DNA of 64,000 nucleotides from NCBI GenBank assembly GCA_039090855.1, contig CM077011.1:22817001-22881000 (forward strand). The letters run 5' to 3'. The DNA comes from Macrothele yani (lineage: Eukaryota; Arthropoda; Arachnida; Araneae; Macrothelidae). Made by a program: the position numbers and the translations under genes. The notes beneath the pieces were generated by a model, which searched no databases, was not told where the DNA came from, and saw only the letters and a program-made list of their open reading frames with translations. Shown one piece after another: positions 54,107 through 64,000 of this stretch (the stretch's first letter is position 1; each line of letters starts with the position of its first letter).

Positions 54107-54311
54107 GAGAGGTTTAGCGGCCATCGTGAGCAACTCAACGGGCTATAAGCAGTCGCCCGTCTCTAAATTAGGGCCACTGACTGCAGGGAAGGAAGAAAAC
54201 CAGTCCCATAAGACAAACTCAACATCCATGCTTCACCGGGATTCAAACTCGGACCCATCTTGGACGAATGGTCATAAGCCGGCGCTTAGACCACTGAGCC
54301 ATCGGGGCGGC
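54107..54311 (-). mobile_element. SINE family 1, minus copy
   Basis: GGTTTAGCGGCCATCGTGAG at the tail side, CTCTAAATTAGGGCCACTGA, and a head with GATGGCTCAGTGGTCTAAGC in complement. A short TATTATTATGA stands where poly-T is expected. Confidence 0.88.
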
Positions 54312-54394
54312 AAATTTAATTCGCATCGGAAATTATTCAAATGATGCGCTCATTACAACCGAAAATTCGGCGCCATCTTCCTTGTTTATTTATT

Positions 54395-54810
54395 TGCTCA
54401 CTTATGTTTCGTATCAATCGGATATGGTATTAAATACTGCCACACAGCAGTTACGCGTTTTAACTGTGTGCCCCTGGGGCATTTCAAAGAGGCTGGCCTC
54501 AGTTCTCTAAAAGAATTAAATTTTCATGATTGATTAACTTTAGCGTAATTGTTTTGTAGTACATTTTAATGATATAAAACTGAGACAATCATTTAATTGC
54601 AGCGTACAAATTTGTGTTATACGAAATAAATTGCAATAAATTTGGTTTTACGAAAAATACTTGCAAGTTCCAAAATATCTGAATTACCTAGGTAATGATA
54701 CAGAATAAAAAACAAATCAGTAATTGAAAGTTAATAGATTTTCGCAAAAGGGGTCGAAGATATACTTTGCGAAGGGGGGCAAGTTTTCCAGGTACGCCAC
54801 TGGAAACAGG
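54395..54810. repeat. Uninterrupted copy of the segment at 40.65-41.66 kb
   Basis: Collinear with the 40.65-41.66 kb segment but without the tRNA-headed dimer. It includes CAAAGAGRCTGG, TTAATAGATTTTCGC and GGTACGCCACTG. Serves as the empty-site reference. 54811-55012 is unassigned. Confidence 0.65.
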
Positions 54811-55012
54811 ATTCGTTTGTGTGCTGTCAAATTAGTATGCCGATGTTGATTCGACTGGAAATTAGCTTGGACGATCCCTGGCGGAGAAATGACGCTTCAA
54901 GCAAATCAGATAAAACGATGATGGTAAGACCTAGCCGATGGCAAATGTTTTATCGCCGACAATTACAAAAGGAGATACGATTCAACTGTTAATCTAAACT
55001 GATATATCACAA

Positions 55013-55330
55013 AAGTACAGTGCTGGCCATTAAAAGTGCAACATCACGAAGGAAAGGAGATATCATGCCATATTTATTGAACAGAAAGCAGATGACATAA
55101 GGCTGAATCGATTACGAATACAGCACGGTGAGACGAGGGAAACACATAACAATTAATATCTGGTGTTGCCAACATGGGCGGCAATTACAGCTACTTCACG
55201 GCCCGGCATCGAGAAGAAGAGACGTTGGATGTGCGTTTCGTGAATGTATGTCCACGCAGTTTCGATACGATGTCACTGTTCCTCGGCTGTAGCCCGTGGG
55301 CCTGGGATGCGATTTTTCTGCTGATGTACC
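55013..55330 (-). pseudogene. Tc1-like element end with transposase C-terminus
   Basis: The left end AGTGCTGGCCATTAAAAGTG then CAACATCACGAAGG is a known style of Tc1 terminus. The minus-strand reading gives HETHIQRLFFSMPGREVAVI and a final HVGNTRY stop (55160-55250), the C-terminal SMPxR...K/NxTRY signature. The rest of the element is missing. Confidence 0.72.
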
Positions 55331-55502
55331 TTTAATACCCAGCAGAATAATTTTTAGCTGCGGAATGTGAAATGTTTTTTCACGCCAGGGTTTTATAAGG
55401 GCAGGTACACTGTGTCGATGTCCCAAATATGTATATTTACCTCACCTAGCTGTTTAACTTCTCACCGGAAAAAAAAAAAAACTTTTACGGAGAGCTTCTG
55501 AC
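55331..55502. other. Unassigned spacer
   Basis: No recognised feature; A13 run near 55471. Confidence 0.4.
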
Positions 55503-55589
55503 ATACACTATATTGGCATAAGGCACCGGACACCTGGAATAGAAACACAACATAGCATTTATTGACATACATTAGTACGGTGTCGGTCC

Positions 55590-56630
55590 ATCTTTGGCCT
55601 TAATGCATGCACTGACCCTTCGAGACATGCTTTCGATGAGGTTTTGGAACACAGCGATCGGTATGCGCTCTCATTTAGTACATAATGCTGCCGCTAACTG
55701 TTGCTCCGTAGCAGGCCTTGGTTCCAAATTTCTTATGCGGAGCTCTAATTCATCCCATAGTTGCTCTGTAGGATTAAGATCAGGGCTCTGTGCTGGCCAG
55801 TACACACACGATACGAAATTGTCGTCAAACCACGCCGTATCAGTCCTTGCTTTATGGCTCGGTGCATTATCCTGCTGGTATCAACAAGGCTCGGTTCCAT
55901 AGTATTGCCACAGAGTTGGTAGGCATAATTGTCCAGAATATCGCGGTAAACGAAACAGACACCCCCACGCGAGTACACTCAACAAAAAGCCCCGCACGAG
56001 TACACTGCCAGCTTCAAACTTGATTAAACACCTACACACAAAAAACACCCCCACACGAGTACACTGCCAGCTTCACACTTGACCGTAGAACAGTACACTA
56101 CGGTAAATAGCGTTCCCCGGGCCCACACACGCACATCAGGCTGATGGATCGTGTATCTGGATTCATCAGTCCATATGATTCGTTTCCATTGATCTACGGT
56201 CCACGATAAATGTTTTTTGCACCATGCTAAACGACGAGTAGCATTCCGAGTGGAGATGAAAGGCTTATGATCAGCCGCACGACCACGGTAACCCATGGAA
56301 TGAAGTTCTCTGCGAATGGTACGTGTACATACCGAGGTTCCAGCATTCTTACTCACCTGTACACTGAGGTCTTGTGCAGTTGTCGATTAGCTGTAACGAC
56401 TCTCCTGAGGCTTCGACGTCCTCTATCACCGATTTTTTTTTTGGTCTGCCGGTATGTTTTGCTACTTCAGGCATGCCATGTGTTTTCCACTAATTCAGTA
56501 TATCAAAAATAGTTGACTTGGGTATGTTTAAACGCCTCTCAGTTTCTCTTACGGACAACCCACTAATATAACACCCAACAATATTTCCTTTCTCAAAGTC
56601 AGTTCTCTCCCGCCGCGACATTTGCACTCA
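55590..56630 (-). pseudogene. Tc1-like transposase, nearly full length, disabled
   Basis: The N-terminus near 56622 reads MSRRERTDFEKGNIVGCYIS and VRETERRLNIPKSTIFDILN; then GRPKKKIGDRGRRSLRRVVT. 56024-56356 holds GTSVCTRTIRRELHSMGYRG, RRLAWCKKHLSWTVDQWKRI and WTDESRYTIHQPDVRVWARG (first catalytic Asp). After the rearranged stretch come YQQDNAPSHKARTDTAWFDD (second Asp), WPAQSPDLNPTEQLWDELEL (third Glu) and ESMSRRVSACIKAKDGPTPY. All catalytic residues are present; frameshifts and the rearrangement make it inactive. Confidence 0.92.
55955..56090. repeat. Partial triplication inside the transposase
   Basis: CACCCCCACRCGAGTACACT occurs at 55959 and 56048, and CACGAGTACACTGCCAGCTT at 55994 and 56054, each followed by CA(A/C)ACTTGA. 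A 60-90-base segment has been duplicated within the gene. Confidence 0.8.
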
Positions 56631-56781
56631 ACCTCACAGATCGCGGTGGGCTTGTTTTTATACCGTTTGCAGTTATACCGCGCATCTTAACAACGCAGAG
56701 GATCCATCCTACAGGTGTTCTGTGGGACTAAAATCATTTGCTTTTGAAGGCGGTTTGGTTACTTTTGTCAATATAGTGTGT

Positions 56782-57696
56782 ATCCCCGCAACTACAAAAC
56801 TAGTTTGATTTTTTACATCCGACCGTACGTACCAAGAGTACAGGAAAACCGGCAGCAGGGAGGGTAACATTTTCGTAAACGAACCCTTGGTGTACAAGAA
56901 GGCTGCTTCTTCTTTATAGGAACATTAGAAGAGAGGGTTGCCGTTAAAAGTATAAAGTCTATATTCAATTACGGGGCACATACGAAGGTTTTTTCAAAGA
57001 CTATTTGCCGTACGATGGCACGACTGTGCTTTGGCAGCCGACTGCGACAGTGTGTATCTTTGTTAGCATCTAGGAACCGGGCTATGATGTTGCAGTGAGA
57101 GAAGGAATATCACTAATGGACCATGGGAGATTGACATCTGCGAGTACATGTATTGCGTAGATCACACGAGGTAACTGTCAACTCCGAGTGTTACAGGTTT
57201 GTAGAGGATGTATTAAGTTCTGAGGAATGTTCCAGAAGGCCATCTTGGAGCATATTGTGGCTATTGAGACAACCATTATCTCAGAAATCTATATTGATGT
57301 ACTTGCCGCCCACTTAACCGCCGTCAGTGGCCCTCCATCATCCTGCAGTTCCCGAAAGGTCTCATCGCTTCCGTTTGGAGAAGCCCTGATTGAAAGAACA
57401 CCCTTGTAAGCTCAAAACCCTCGAATAGCACACTCAATCTCCCGATTAAAGCCCGATTGAGCATCTCTTGAATACAATTGCGCGATGCCTTTGCGGACCA
57501 ATTACCTGAGATCATTGGACACAGAGCCAATGGTACTGTCCCAGCCACTGGTGGAGTCCACGCAACGCCATGTTATTGATGTTGCAGTGAGTCCACATTT
57601 TATTATCTGGGTGTGTGTAGAAAATTGTATTTTCAGTGTATACAATGCTGATCAGAAGCATGGAATGTAAGTTGTTTTGTTTCTAGAGGCTTCTTC
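56782..57696. other. Unassigned region
   Basis: Moderately long frames on both strands (57227-57409, 57324-57548) without a recognisable domain. No repeat match noticed elsewhere in the window. Confidence 0.4.
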
Positions 57697-58612
57697 GGCT
57701 CTAGAAGCAAAATTTCTTCTAGAAGGCATATCTTCGGCATCTTTATTTTTACAAAAGATATTTTTCTGTAAATGCTCTATTCGAGACGACGTGGTTTTAT
57801 TAAAGAAGGCTTCTTCGGCATCTTCATGTTTAAAAATAATACTTTCCTGCAAATGCTTTGTCTTCTAGAGACGGCGTGGTTTTATTTAAAGAAGGCTTCT
57901 TCGGCATCTTCATTTTTACAAAAAATATTTTTCTGTAAATGCTCTATTCGAGACGGCGTGGTTTTATTAAAGAAGGCTTCTTCGGCATCTTCATGTTTAC
58001 AAATAATAGTTTCCTGTAAATTATTTGTCTTCTAGAGTCGGCGTGGTTTTATTTAAAGACTTCTTCGACATCTTCATTTTTACAAACAATACTTTCCTGT
58101 AAATGATCTATTCAAGACGACGTGGTTGTATTTTAAAAAAAGCTTTTTTCGGCATCTTCATGCTTACAAGCAATACTTTCCTGTAAATGCTCTATTCGAG
58201 ACGTCTTGGTGTTATTTAAAGAAGGCTTCTTCGGCATCTTCATTTTTACAAACAATATTTTTCTGTAAATGCTCTATTCGAGACGGCGTGGTTTTGTTAA
58301 AGAAGGCTTCTTCGGCATCTTCATGTTTACAAATAATACTTTCCTGGAAAGGCTTTGTCTTCTAGAGACGGCGTGGTTGTATTTAAAGAAGGCTTCTTAG
58401 GCATCTTCATTTTTACAAACAATACTTTCCTGTAAATGCTCTATTCGAGACGGTGTGGTTTTATTTAAAGAAGGCTTCTTCGTCATCTTCATTTTTACAA
58501 ACAATACTTTCATGTAAATGCTCTATTCGAGACGGTGTGGTTTTATTTAAAGAAGGCTTCTTCGGCATCTTCATGCTTACAAACAATACTTTCCTGTAAA
58601 TGCTCTATATCC
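57697..58612. repeat. About 83-bp tandem array, 11 units, two alternating lengths
   Basis: Landmark CGGCATCTT recurs with spacings 79, 88, 81, 83, 84, 82, 79, 88, 81 and 82. Units contain AAGAAGGCTTCTTCGGCATC, TTTACAAAYAATACTTTCCT and GTAAATGCTCTATTCGAGAC. The 79-then-88 pair recurs after several units, suggesting higher-order duplication. AAGAAGGCTTCTT is itself a 13-base palindrome, so each unit has a small hairpin. No transposon parent was recognised. Confidence 0.93.
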
Positions 58613-59872
58613 ACCAAAAATCCAGTTTTTGAATTTTCAACAGTTCCTAAGTAATATTTTTAATTTTATCACATTGTGAAGTTCCTGTTTCACTAGTATA
58701 ACAAACTATTCATCTGAAAAGAAATGCAGAAACTGATCTGTGCTAGCAGATGCCCCATCAGTCGTCGGATAAATTTGATACTTTATTTCCAAGTTTTGAA
58801 CTAATTAATATGTGCGGTTTAAGACCTTAAAGTACCAGTCACGTGGGTGAAGGTTATGTCTATACAATTTTGATGAATTTATCGGTTTTAGTGGCTAAAA
58901 AGTATCGAGTGCAGTCGTTACTTTTATTTTTACCTGAAAGAAAGGAAAAGATCAACACCTAACGCCCGACTTATTTATTAGCTTACATTTAGACAACACG
59001 AATGAGCTGAAACTTTCCGGTAACGTGCAGTAGCCTTGCAAAACTTCAGGCATGTGCGTTGCTCTTTGTTCCACTTTATAATTAAACTGAAAAAGCACTT
59101 TGAATTTTAAAGCTGATCACGAACGATTGAAGTTCTAGAATTAGCTATAAAGCACTGTTTTATGCGAAATTATGTTAGTAAACGCCCACTAAATGCGAAC
59201 CGCTCTGTAATTCTATTTACAGCAGTTCATGATTGATTCTCGATATGTTTTGTTATTCTTTGTGTGTTTTTTAGTTTCAAAATGAATTTTTGACGTGACA
59301 TGCATGCATACTATTTTTAAATTCACTGGTGCTTATAAATCACACAAGGAGAAAACGTACTTTAATTACTGCCATGCAATCCCACAAAAGAGCCCAACGT
59401 TTATATCTCTGAATTTAGAGAACTTTTCAAGAAAAATATTCGTCAGAGATTTTGCGTTTCCTTCGATATTAATCTTCAGATTTTGTAGATAGCCGAACAA
59501 CAGAAAAACAGAAGTCAAATTAATTTCGACGTACAATCCTTTTTTTCATTGATATTGCTCTCTCTACCAGTGCTATCTATTTATAGCCTTTCAACAAAGT
59601 AGGAACTCATATTAAAGTGACTGGTTTTTTTATTCTACGTTGTACTGGAATTCTTTGATATTGGAACAGCAGTCACTTGTTACATAGCAAACGGTTGCGT
59701 TAAGCAAAGGAGAAAGTTCATTAATGTACCGTTTTAAATTCCCCACTTCATTTTACGGGAATTCATTAGCGAAGGAATAATAATGCCTTGTTTGCATAAC
59801 ACCAACAGTGTTATAACTAGAGACCCTATTATATGCACTGTAGAATTTATAAAATATCTTTATTTACCTTCA
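58613..59872. other. Unassigned AT-rich region
   Basis: No recognised gene or repeat. Confidence 0.4.
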
Positions 59873-59924
59873 TACAAAGTGTGATAAAAAGTATCCAGAT
59901 TGGATTTATTAAAAAAATTAATCG

Positions 59925-60464
59925 CCTTCGAAATAGTCTGCTTCGGAAGCTACCTACTTAGTTCTGCGCTGTTTTCACTGTTCGAGGTAATTTTTGACGT
60001 CATCTTCCATAATAGCGAACAGCAGCGTCGTCGCATTCTGTTGTATCTCCTCAATATCTAGTAATATTTTTTTCTTGTAAGTGGTTTTTCATTTTTGGAA
60101 AGAGACAAAAATCGCAGGGAATGAGATCAGGCGAGCAGATACTTCTGAAATGCGGGGCTTAACAAACAACTGCTGCACAAGTTGTGATGCATTGTCTGGT
60201 GCGTTGTCGTAGTGGAGTTGCAACTCACCACTCTCATGCAATGGCGGCATTTTGGGACGATCAGCGTCCCTCGAACGCCACAAAACTTGACAGTATGACC
60301 CATTGTTGATTGTCTGGCTCGTTGGAGCGTATTTATGATGTACAATTTCCTTATGATTGAAGAAACAGACAGCATCGTCATGACACTGCGGCCGCTCTGT
60401 CGTGTTTTTCTGGGTCTGGAAGAGTTTGTAGTTTTCTACTCTGAAGACTGGGTCTTAGTTTCGG
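59925..60464 (-). pseudogene. Mariner transposase, catalytic and C-terminal part
   Basis: Minus strand directly left of the array: YDPETKTQSSEWKTTNSSRP (60405-60464), GIVHHKYAPTSQTI-like reading (60310-60350), LHYDNAPDNASQLVQQLFVK with the second catalytic Asp (60165-60225), a degraded third region, then EEIQQNATTLLFAIMEDDVK and VASEADYFEGD to the end (59930-60060). The segment joins the N-terminal part across the array. Confidence 0.9.
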
Positions 60465-61312
60465 GATCATACCCATACACTCACGATTCATCATACCCAT
60501 ACAGTTACGATTATACCCATACACTCACGATTCACAATATCCATACCCTAACGATTCATCATACCCATACACTCAGGACCCATCATACCCATACACTCAG
60601 GATCCATCATACCCATACACTCACGATTCATCATACCCATACACTCACGATTCATCATACCCATACAATCACGTTTCATCATGCCCATACACTCACTATT
60701 CAACATACCCATACACTCACATTCATCATACCCATACACTCACGATTCATCATGCCCATGCACTCACGATTCATCATGCCCATGCACTCACGATTCATCA
60801 GAACCATACACTCACGATTCATCACACCCATACACTCACGATTCATCATACCCATACACTCACGATTCATCAAGCCCATGCACTCATGATTCATCATACC
60901 CATACACTCACGATTCATCATGCCTATACACTCTCCATTCATCATGTCCATGCACTCACGATTCATCATACCCATACACTCACGATTCATCATGGCCATG
61001 CACTCACGATTCATCATACCCATACACTCACGATTCATCATACCCATACAATCACGATTCATCATGCCCATACACTCACTATTCAACATACCCATACACT
61101 CACATTCATCATACCCATACACTCACGATTCATCATGCCCATGCACTAACGATTCATAATGCCCATGCACTCACGATTCATCATAACCATACACTCGCGA
61201 TTCATCACACTCATACACTCACGATTCATCATGGCCATGCACTCACGATTCATCATACCCATACACTCACGATTCATCATGGCTATGCACTCACGATTTA
61301 TCATACCCATAC
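60465..61312. repeat. 24-bp minisatellite, about 35 copies, unit = mariner first catalytic motif
   Basis: Plus-strand unit TCATACCCATACACTCACGATTCA is a 24-mer (core CCCATACACTCACGATTC). In the minus-strand frame of the flanking transposase it reads Tyr-Gly-Tyr-Asp-Glu-Ser-stop-Val, i.e. the DESWVYGYD block of mariners with Trp (TGG) changed to TGA. The left flank continues as YDPETKTQ and the far right flank as VTGDES. A block of about 382 bases (from about 60661) recurs at about 61043, so multi-unit copies exist. The 24-base period keeps frames open on both strands. Confidence 0.96.
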
Positions 61313-62482
61313 TGTGCAATTACGTGTGGAAAAAGGTTTTCTACGTGACAAGTAAATTACGAGTAAAAAGCGCGTAAATTACGTAGAAAACGTAAAATAC
61401 GCGTAAAATAGGTAACAAAATTAAAAAAAAACATGGCTTTGTGCTGTTAATTAACTTGCTATCAGTATCGAGAAAAATCTGGAAAGTTTGGAGCGCTTTT
61501 GAAGAAGGGTGTTAAATCACCACAGACATTCTGGTACTCCGCCAGTCGGAACCATAAGACGTTGTCAGCAGTTGCTTTGAAGTTAATCAACATCCCAATA
61601 TCTTCAGTCCAACTTGAAAGACTTTTCTGTAATTGGTCTTTTGTCCATAATACTACAAGAAACCAGCTCAGCTGCAAACGTTCGAAGAAATTAGTTCAAA
61701 TATATTATACTCTTAAGTTACAAAATCATAACAGTGAGGATTATTAGTGTGATTAAGGGTGTGTGAGAACTGAGAGTGACAATTATAAACATTTAAAGAG
61801 TTACATTTAAAACAAGTAGTTTAATGTTCTGTCAAATCTACAGTTTTTTTCCTTTAATTGTATAAGTATAGCACAATCAATATGAAAAACGTTCAGAGTT
61901 TTAAAAGGGTAAAATTGTGATTTTGAAATGTACACCTGGATAACATGTCAAACACAAATATTATTAAATGAAATGTTCAATATTTTGCATTATAGACATG
62001 CCATAGACATTTATTGCAAAATATTATCTTTGGTGAACAAACTGAACATAAAATTGTTTATTCTATAGAATTACTTAAATATGAAAATACACTCGACGAA
62101 TTTGAAGCTGGTAATAAAATCTTGAATTCTATCCGTGATTTTTATCGATGCTAGTGCAAGAGGTAGATTATTTTCTCTATTTTTAATATACAAGAAAGAA
62201 CAGATACATTATAATTTCTAAAAAGAAATCTGTTAATAGGTGACTGAGCTGTATGAACAATGTTAAGATAATAATGATTTCGTAGTGAAATATACAAGTT
62301 TTAAGTTTAAAATGTAATATAATTAAAGTGGTTTTCATATTATAAAATTTATACACACACATGAAAAAAATTCGTTTTTTACGTCTGCGTAAAAAACTGG
62401 TTTTCTACGCCAAGTAAATTCCCTGTATATTACGCGTAATTTACGTAAAATACGTAACGAGTAAATTACCTTGGCAACCCTG
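61313..62482 (+). mobile_element. hAT-family remnant, 1,170 bp, with target duplication
   Basis: The right end is AAATTACCTTGGCAACCCTG, i.e. CAGGGTTGCCAAGG in complement, a classic hAT terminus. The left end is TGTGCAATTACGTG-like and diverged. CCCATAC flanks both sides (61306-61312 and 62483-62489), 7 of an expected 8 bases. Subterminal regions share GGTTTTCTACG-RCAAGTAAATT and many ACGTAAA/TTTACGT stretches on both ends. It is inserted in the minisatellite, so it postdates at least one unit. Confidence 0.85.
61499..61747 (+). pseudogene. hAT transposase C-terminal dimerisation domain
   Basis: An 82-codon open frame reads VKSPQTFWYSASRNHKTLSA, ALKLINIPISSVQLERLFCN, WSFVHNTTRNQLSCKRSKKL, VQIYYTLKL. 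The AFWY...SS.. LERLFS..S hallmark is the hAT C-terminal dimerisation region that lets subunits pair. The catalytic DDE part and BED finger are gone, so the copy is internally deleted and was probably mobilised in trans. Confidence 0.9.
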
Positions 62483-63030
62483 CCCATACATTCACGATTC
62501 GTCACCAGTTACGATAGTTTTCAAAACGTTTTCAACGCACTCAATCGGTCACTAGCAGCAAAAACACCGGCCTGTTTTGTCTCACCTGAGTACCATTTTC
62601 ACACAAATTTGGCTGAAACGCGTCTCATACCCCAAATGCCCGTAAAAATCGAGTAAACTGTTACCAAAACTAATGCTGAAGTTTACAGGTAGCTCACGAA
62701 TAGTGATTCGACGATTTGTCCCGCACAGCTGTGTCCACACGGTCGACATTGTTTTCCCTTTTGCTGGTTGCGGGCACCCCAGACTTCTTTCATTACCCTA
62801 AACACTTTCAGGAACACCTTTAAAATGCTTATGCCATCCATAAACTTGTGCACGACTCATAGAATCCTTCCCACAGACTTTCTGTAACTTTAAGTACGTG
62901 TCTTTACATTTTTCTCCATGTTTTTGGCACAATCTAATTGCAAATTCGTAAATCAATTTTTTCCGACATGACAAATTCGAAAGACAGCTACACACACGTA
63001 TAAACAAAAACAAAAAACGAACTGTGAAAA
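62483..63030 (-). pseudogene. Mariner transposase, N-terminal part
   Basis: Minus strand, from the right: RKKLIYEFAIRLCQKHGEKC, KDTYLKLQKVCGKDSMSRAQ, VYGWHKHFKGVPES (62820-62975) forming the first DNA-binding half; ERSLGCPQPAKGK (hinge); RRITIRELPVNFSIS; and finally IVTGDES-MYG at 62485-62510, one last minisatellite unit ahead of the hAT. A T18-like run near 63030 (A-run in plus) disrupts the start. Confidence 0.88.
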
Positions 63031-63181
63031 AAAAAAAAAAAAAAACCGACGAGCAGGTGAGATATGATTCACGGCACATGCGTAGCAGATTCCAATGTGA
63101 ACTTGTGATAAACCGCTTGCTACTGTGTCACTCGATTTCGAACCTATTCAACTAGTCTGAATACTTTTTAATAACCTCGTA

Positions 63182-63311
63182 TAAATAGAAAAAAATTGGA
63201 ATATGAATTTATGAATTAAACGGAAATAAATGCGTTAATCTAAAGCAAATAACTATACTAAGTTGTAGCTGAAATAATTAATAAACAAAAATCTCCTTTA
63301 ATGATATCGTT
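63182..63311. other. Unassigned spacer
   Basis: Short AT-rich stretch between the mariner and the terminal RTE. Confidence 0.4.
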
Positions 63312-64000
63312 TTATCATCATCATCATCATTGTCAACCATTATCAATCCACTGCTGGACGAAGGTCTCCCCAAGTTTCCTCCACAACGGTCTGTCTTGTG
63401 CCAGTCTCCTCCATGTCACCCCTGCATACTTTCGAATTTCATCCACCCATCTCCTATGTGGTCTTCTTCTGGGTCTTTTCCTGTCCCTTGGAATCCAATC
63501 TAAAATTTCGGCTGTCCATCGATGATCTGTCCTTCTGGCAGTATGTCCAGCCCATTGCCATTTCAGGGATTTAACTCTGATCATGATGTCTTCCACTCTT
63601 GTCATTTTTCGGATCCACGAGTTCCTCTTCCTATCTCTCCTGGTTACACCAAGCATGCACCTCTCCATGCTGTTTTGAGTTGTCTGCAGCCTTTGTATGT
63701 CTCTTTTAGTTAAGGTCCACGTCTCTGCACCATACGTAAGCACTGGAAGGATGCATTGATCAAACACTTTTCTTTTAAGACATAATGGCATATTGCTCTT
63801 GAAAATTATGCTGTTTCTTCCAAAAGCTCTCCAGGCAAGTTTTGTACGCCGATTAATTTCTTCATCAATGTGACCCTCACTTGATATCTGCTGTCCAAGA
63901 TAAACGTACGTGTCTGTTATCTCCAGCTTTTCTCCATCAATCGATAAATCTTCATTTCTTGTAAAAGCATTGAACATCACTTTTGTCTTCTGAAAGTTCA
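63312..64000 (-). pseudogene. RTE LINE copy running off the right edge
   Basis: The minus-strand open frame 63333-63980 (215 codons, uninterrupted) covers the post-catalytic tail: NAFTRNEDLSIDGEKLEITD, YGAETWTLTKRDIQRLQTTQ, RRTDHRWTAEILDWIPRDRK, stop, then the TCATCATCATCAT end (63314-63330). It is the cleanest RTE tail here and differs from the 14.8-kb copy at only a few percent of residues. The upstream part lies beyond the window, so it could belong to a longer copy. Confidence 0.94.

Larger units (their letters stand above)
55503..56781 (-). mobile_element. Tc1-like element, about 1.28 kb, with short TIRs
   Basis: ACACTATATTGGCATAAGGC near 55504 against ACACTATATTGACAAAAGT as the complement of 56761-56780. 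Contains one minus-strand transposase with a local rearrangement at 55955-56090. Confidence 0.85.
59873..63181 (-). mobile_element. Mariner element inflated to 3.3 kb by a minisatellite and a hAT insertion
   Basis: TIRs: the left end reads TACAAAGTGTGATAAAAAGT then ATCCAGATTGG (59873-59903); the right end, in complement, reads TACGAGGTTATTAAAAAGT then ATTCAGACTAG (63152-63181). Subtracting the 24-bp array (60465-61312) and the hAT (61313-62482) leaves about 1.3 kb, the normal mariner size. Confidence 0.9.

Noticed and set aside
60548..61355. Long open frames of 140-224 codons across the 24-bp array on both strands
   Set aside because: They exist only because the repeat period is a multiple of three; low-complexity translations of the satellite, not genes.

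Overview
This is eukaryotic, most likely arthropod (insect-like) DNA. It is a repeat graveyard with no recognisable single-copy host gene. The evidence is dense Tc1/mariner-superfamily transposases of types common in insects, RTE-clade LINE fragments with ATC/GAT 3' repeats, tRNA-headed SINEs with internal A and B boxes, a hAT remnant, a solo LTR, foldback elements and several satellites. Every protein fragment I recognise belongs to a mobile element, and all the transposases are broken by stops, frameshifts or insertions. The species cannot be told from the sequence alone; a large, transposon-rich insect-type genome fits best.

Layout. 0-5 kb: four Tc1-like elements; the last holds a 148-bp tandem array grown out of its own transposase. 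6-10.6 kb: a Tc1-like element split by a 2.9-kb composite insertion of about 140-bp monomers; a second, 521-bp copy lies at 38.6 kb. 10.9-20.8 kb: RTE-type LINEs (10.9, 14.8, 19.3 kb), a Tc1-like element carrying an 86-bp-arm foldback MITE (12.0-13.5 kb), a mariner N-terminal remnant (14.1 kb), and a Tc1-like element (16.7-19.3 kb) interrupted by a DUF4817-type transposon. 21.5-22.6 kb: 35-bp satellite. 22.9-34.4 kb: tRNA-headed repeats and SINEs, a Tc1-like element at 26.6 kb, a probable Helitron remnant (30.2-31.1 kb), a 2.3-kb foldback element with an RTE in its loop (31.2-33.5 kb), and one SINE with a clean target-site duplication (33.8 kb). 34.9-48 kb: more RTE, two mariners (one holding a solo LTR), a Tc1-like element, two families of tRNA-headed dimers and a TTAA-flanked MITE. 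48-59 kb: poorly recognisable DNA, a 50-bp array, three Tc1-like elements or fragments and an 83-bp array. 59.9-63.2 kb: a mariner inflated to 3.3 kb by a 24-bp minisatellite and a hAT insertion. 63.3 kb to the end: an RTE copy.

The most striking pattern is that four tandem arrays (148 bp at 4.2 kb, about 48 bp at 10.3 kb, 42 bp at 18.8 kb, 24 bp at 60.5 kb) lie inside transposase coding sequence and have units made of transposase codons. Three of them sit on or next to DDE/D catalytic motifs. The clearest is the 24-bp array, whose unit is the eight codons of the first catalytic-Asp motif of the surrounding mariner. The window looks like a record of decaying Tc1/mariner genes seeding satellite DNA. 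The nesting also lets insertion order be read directly in at least eight places.
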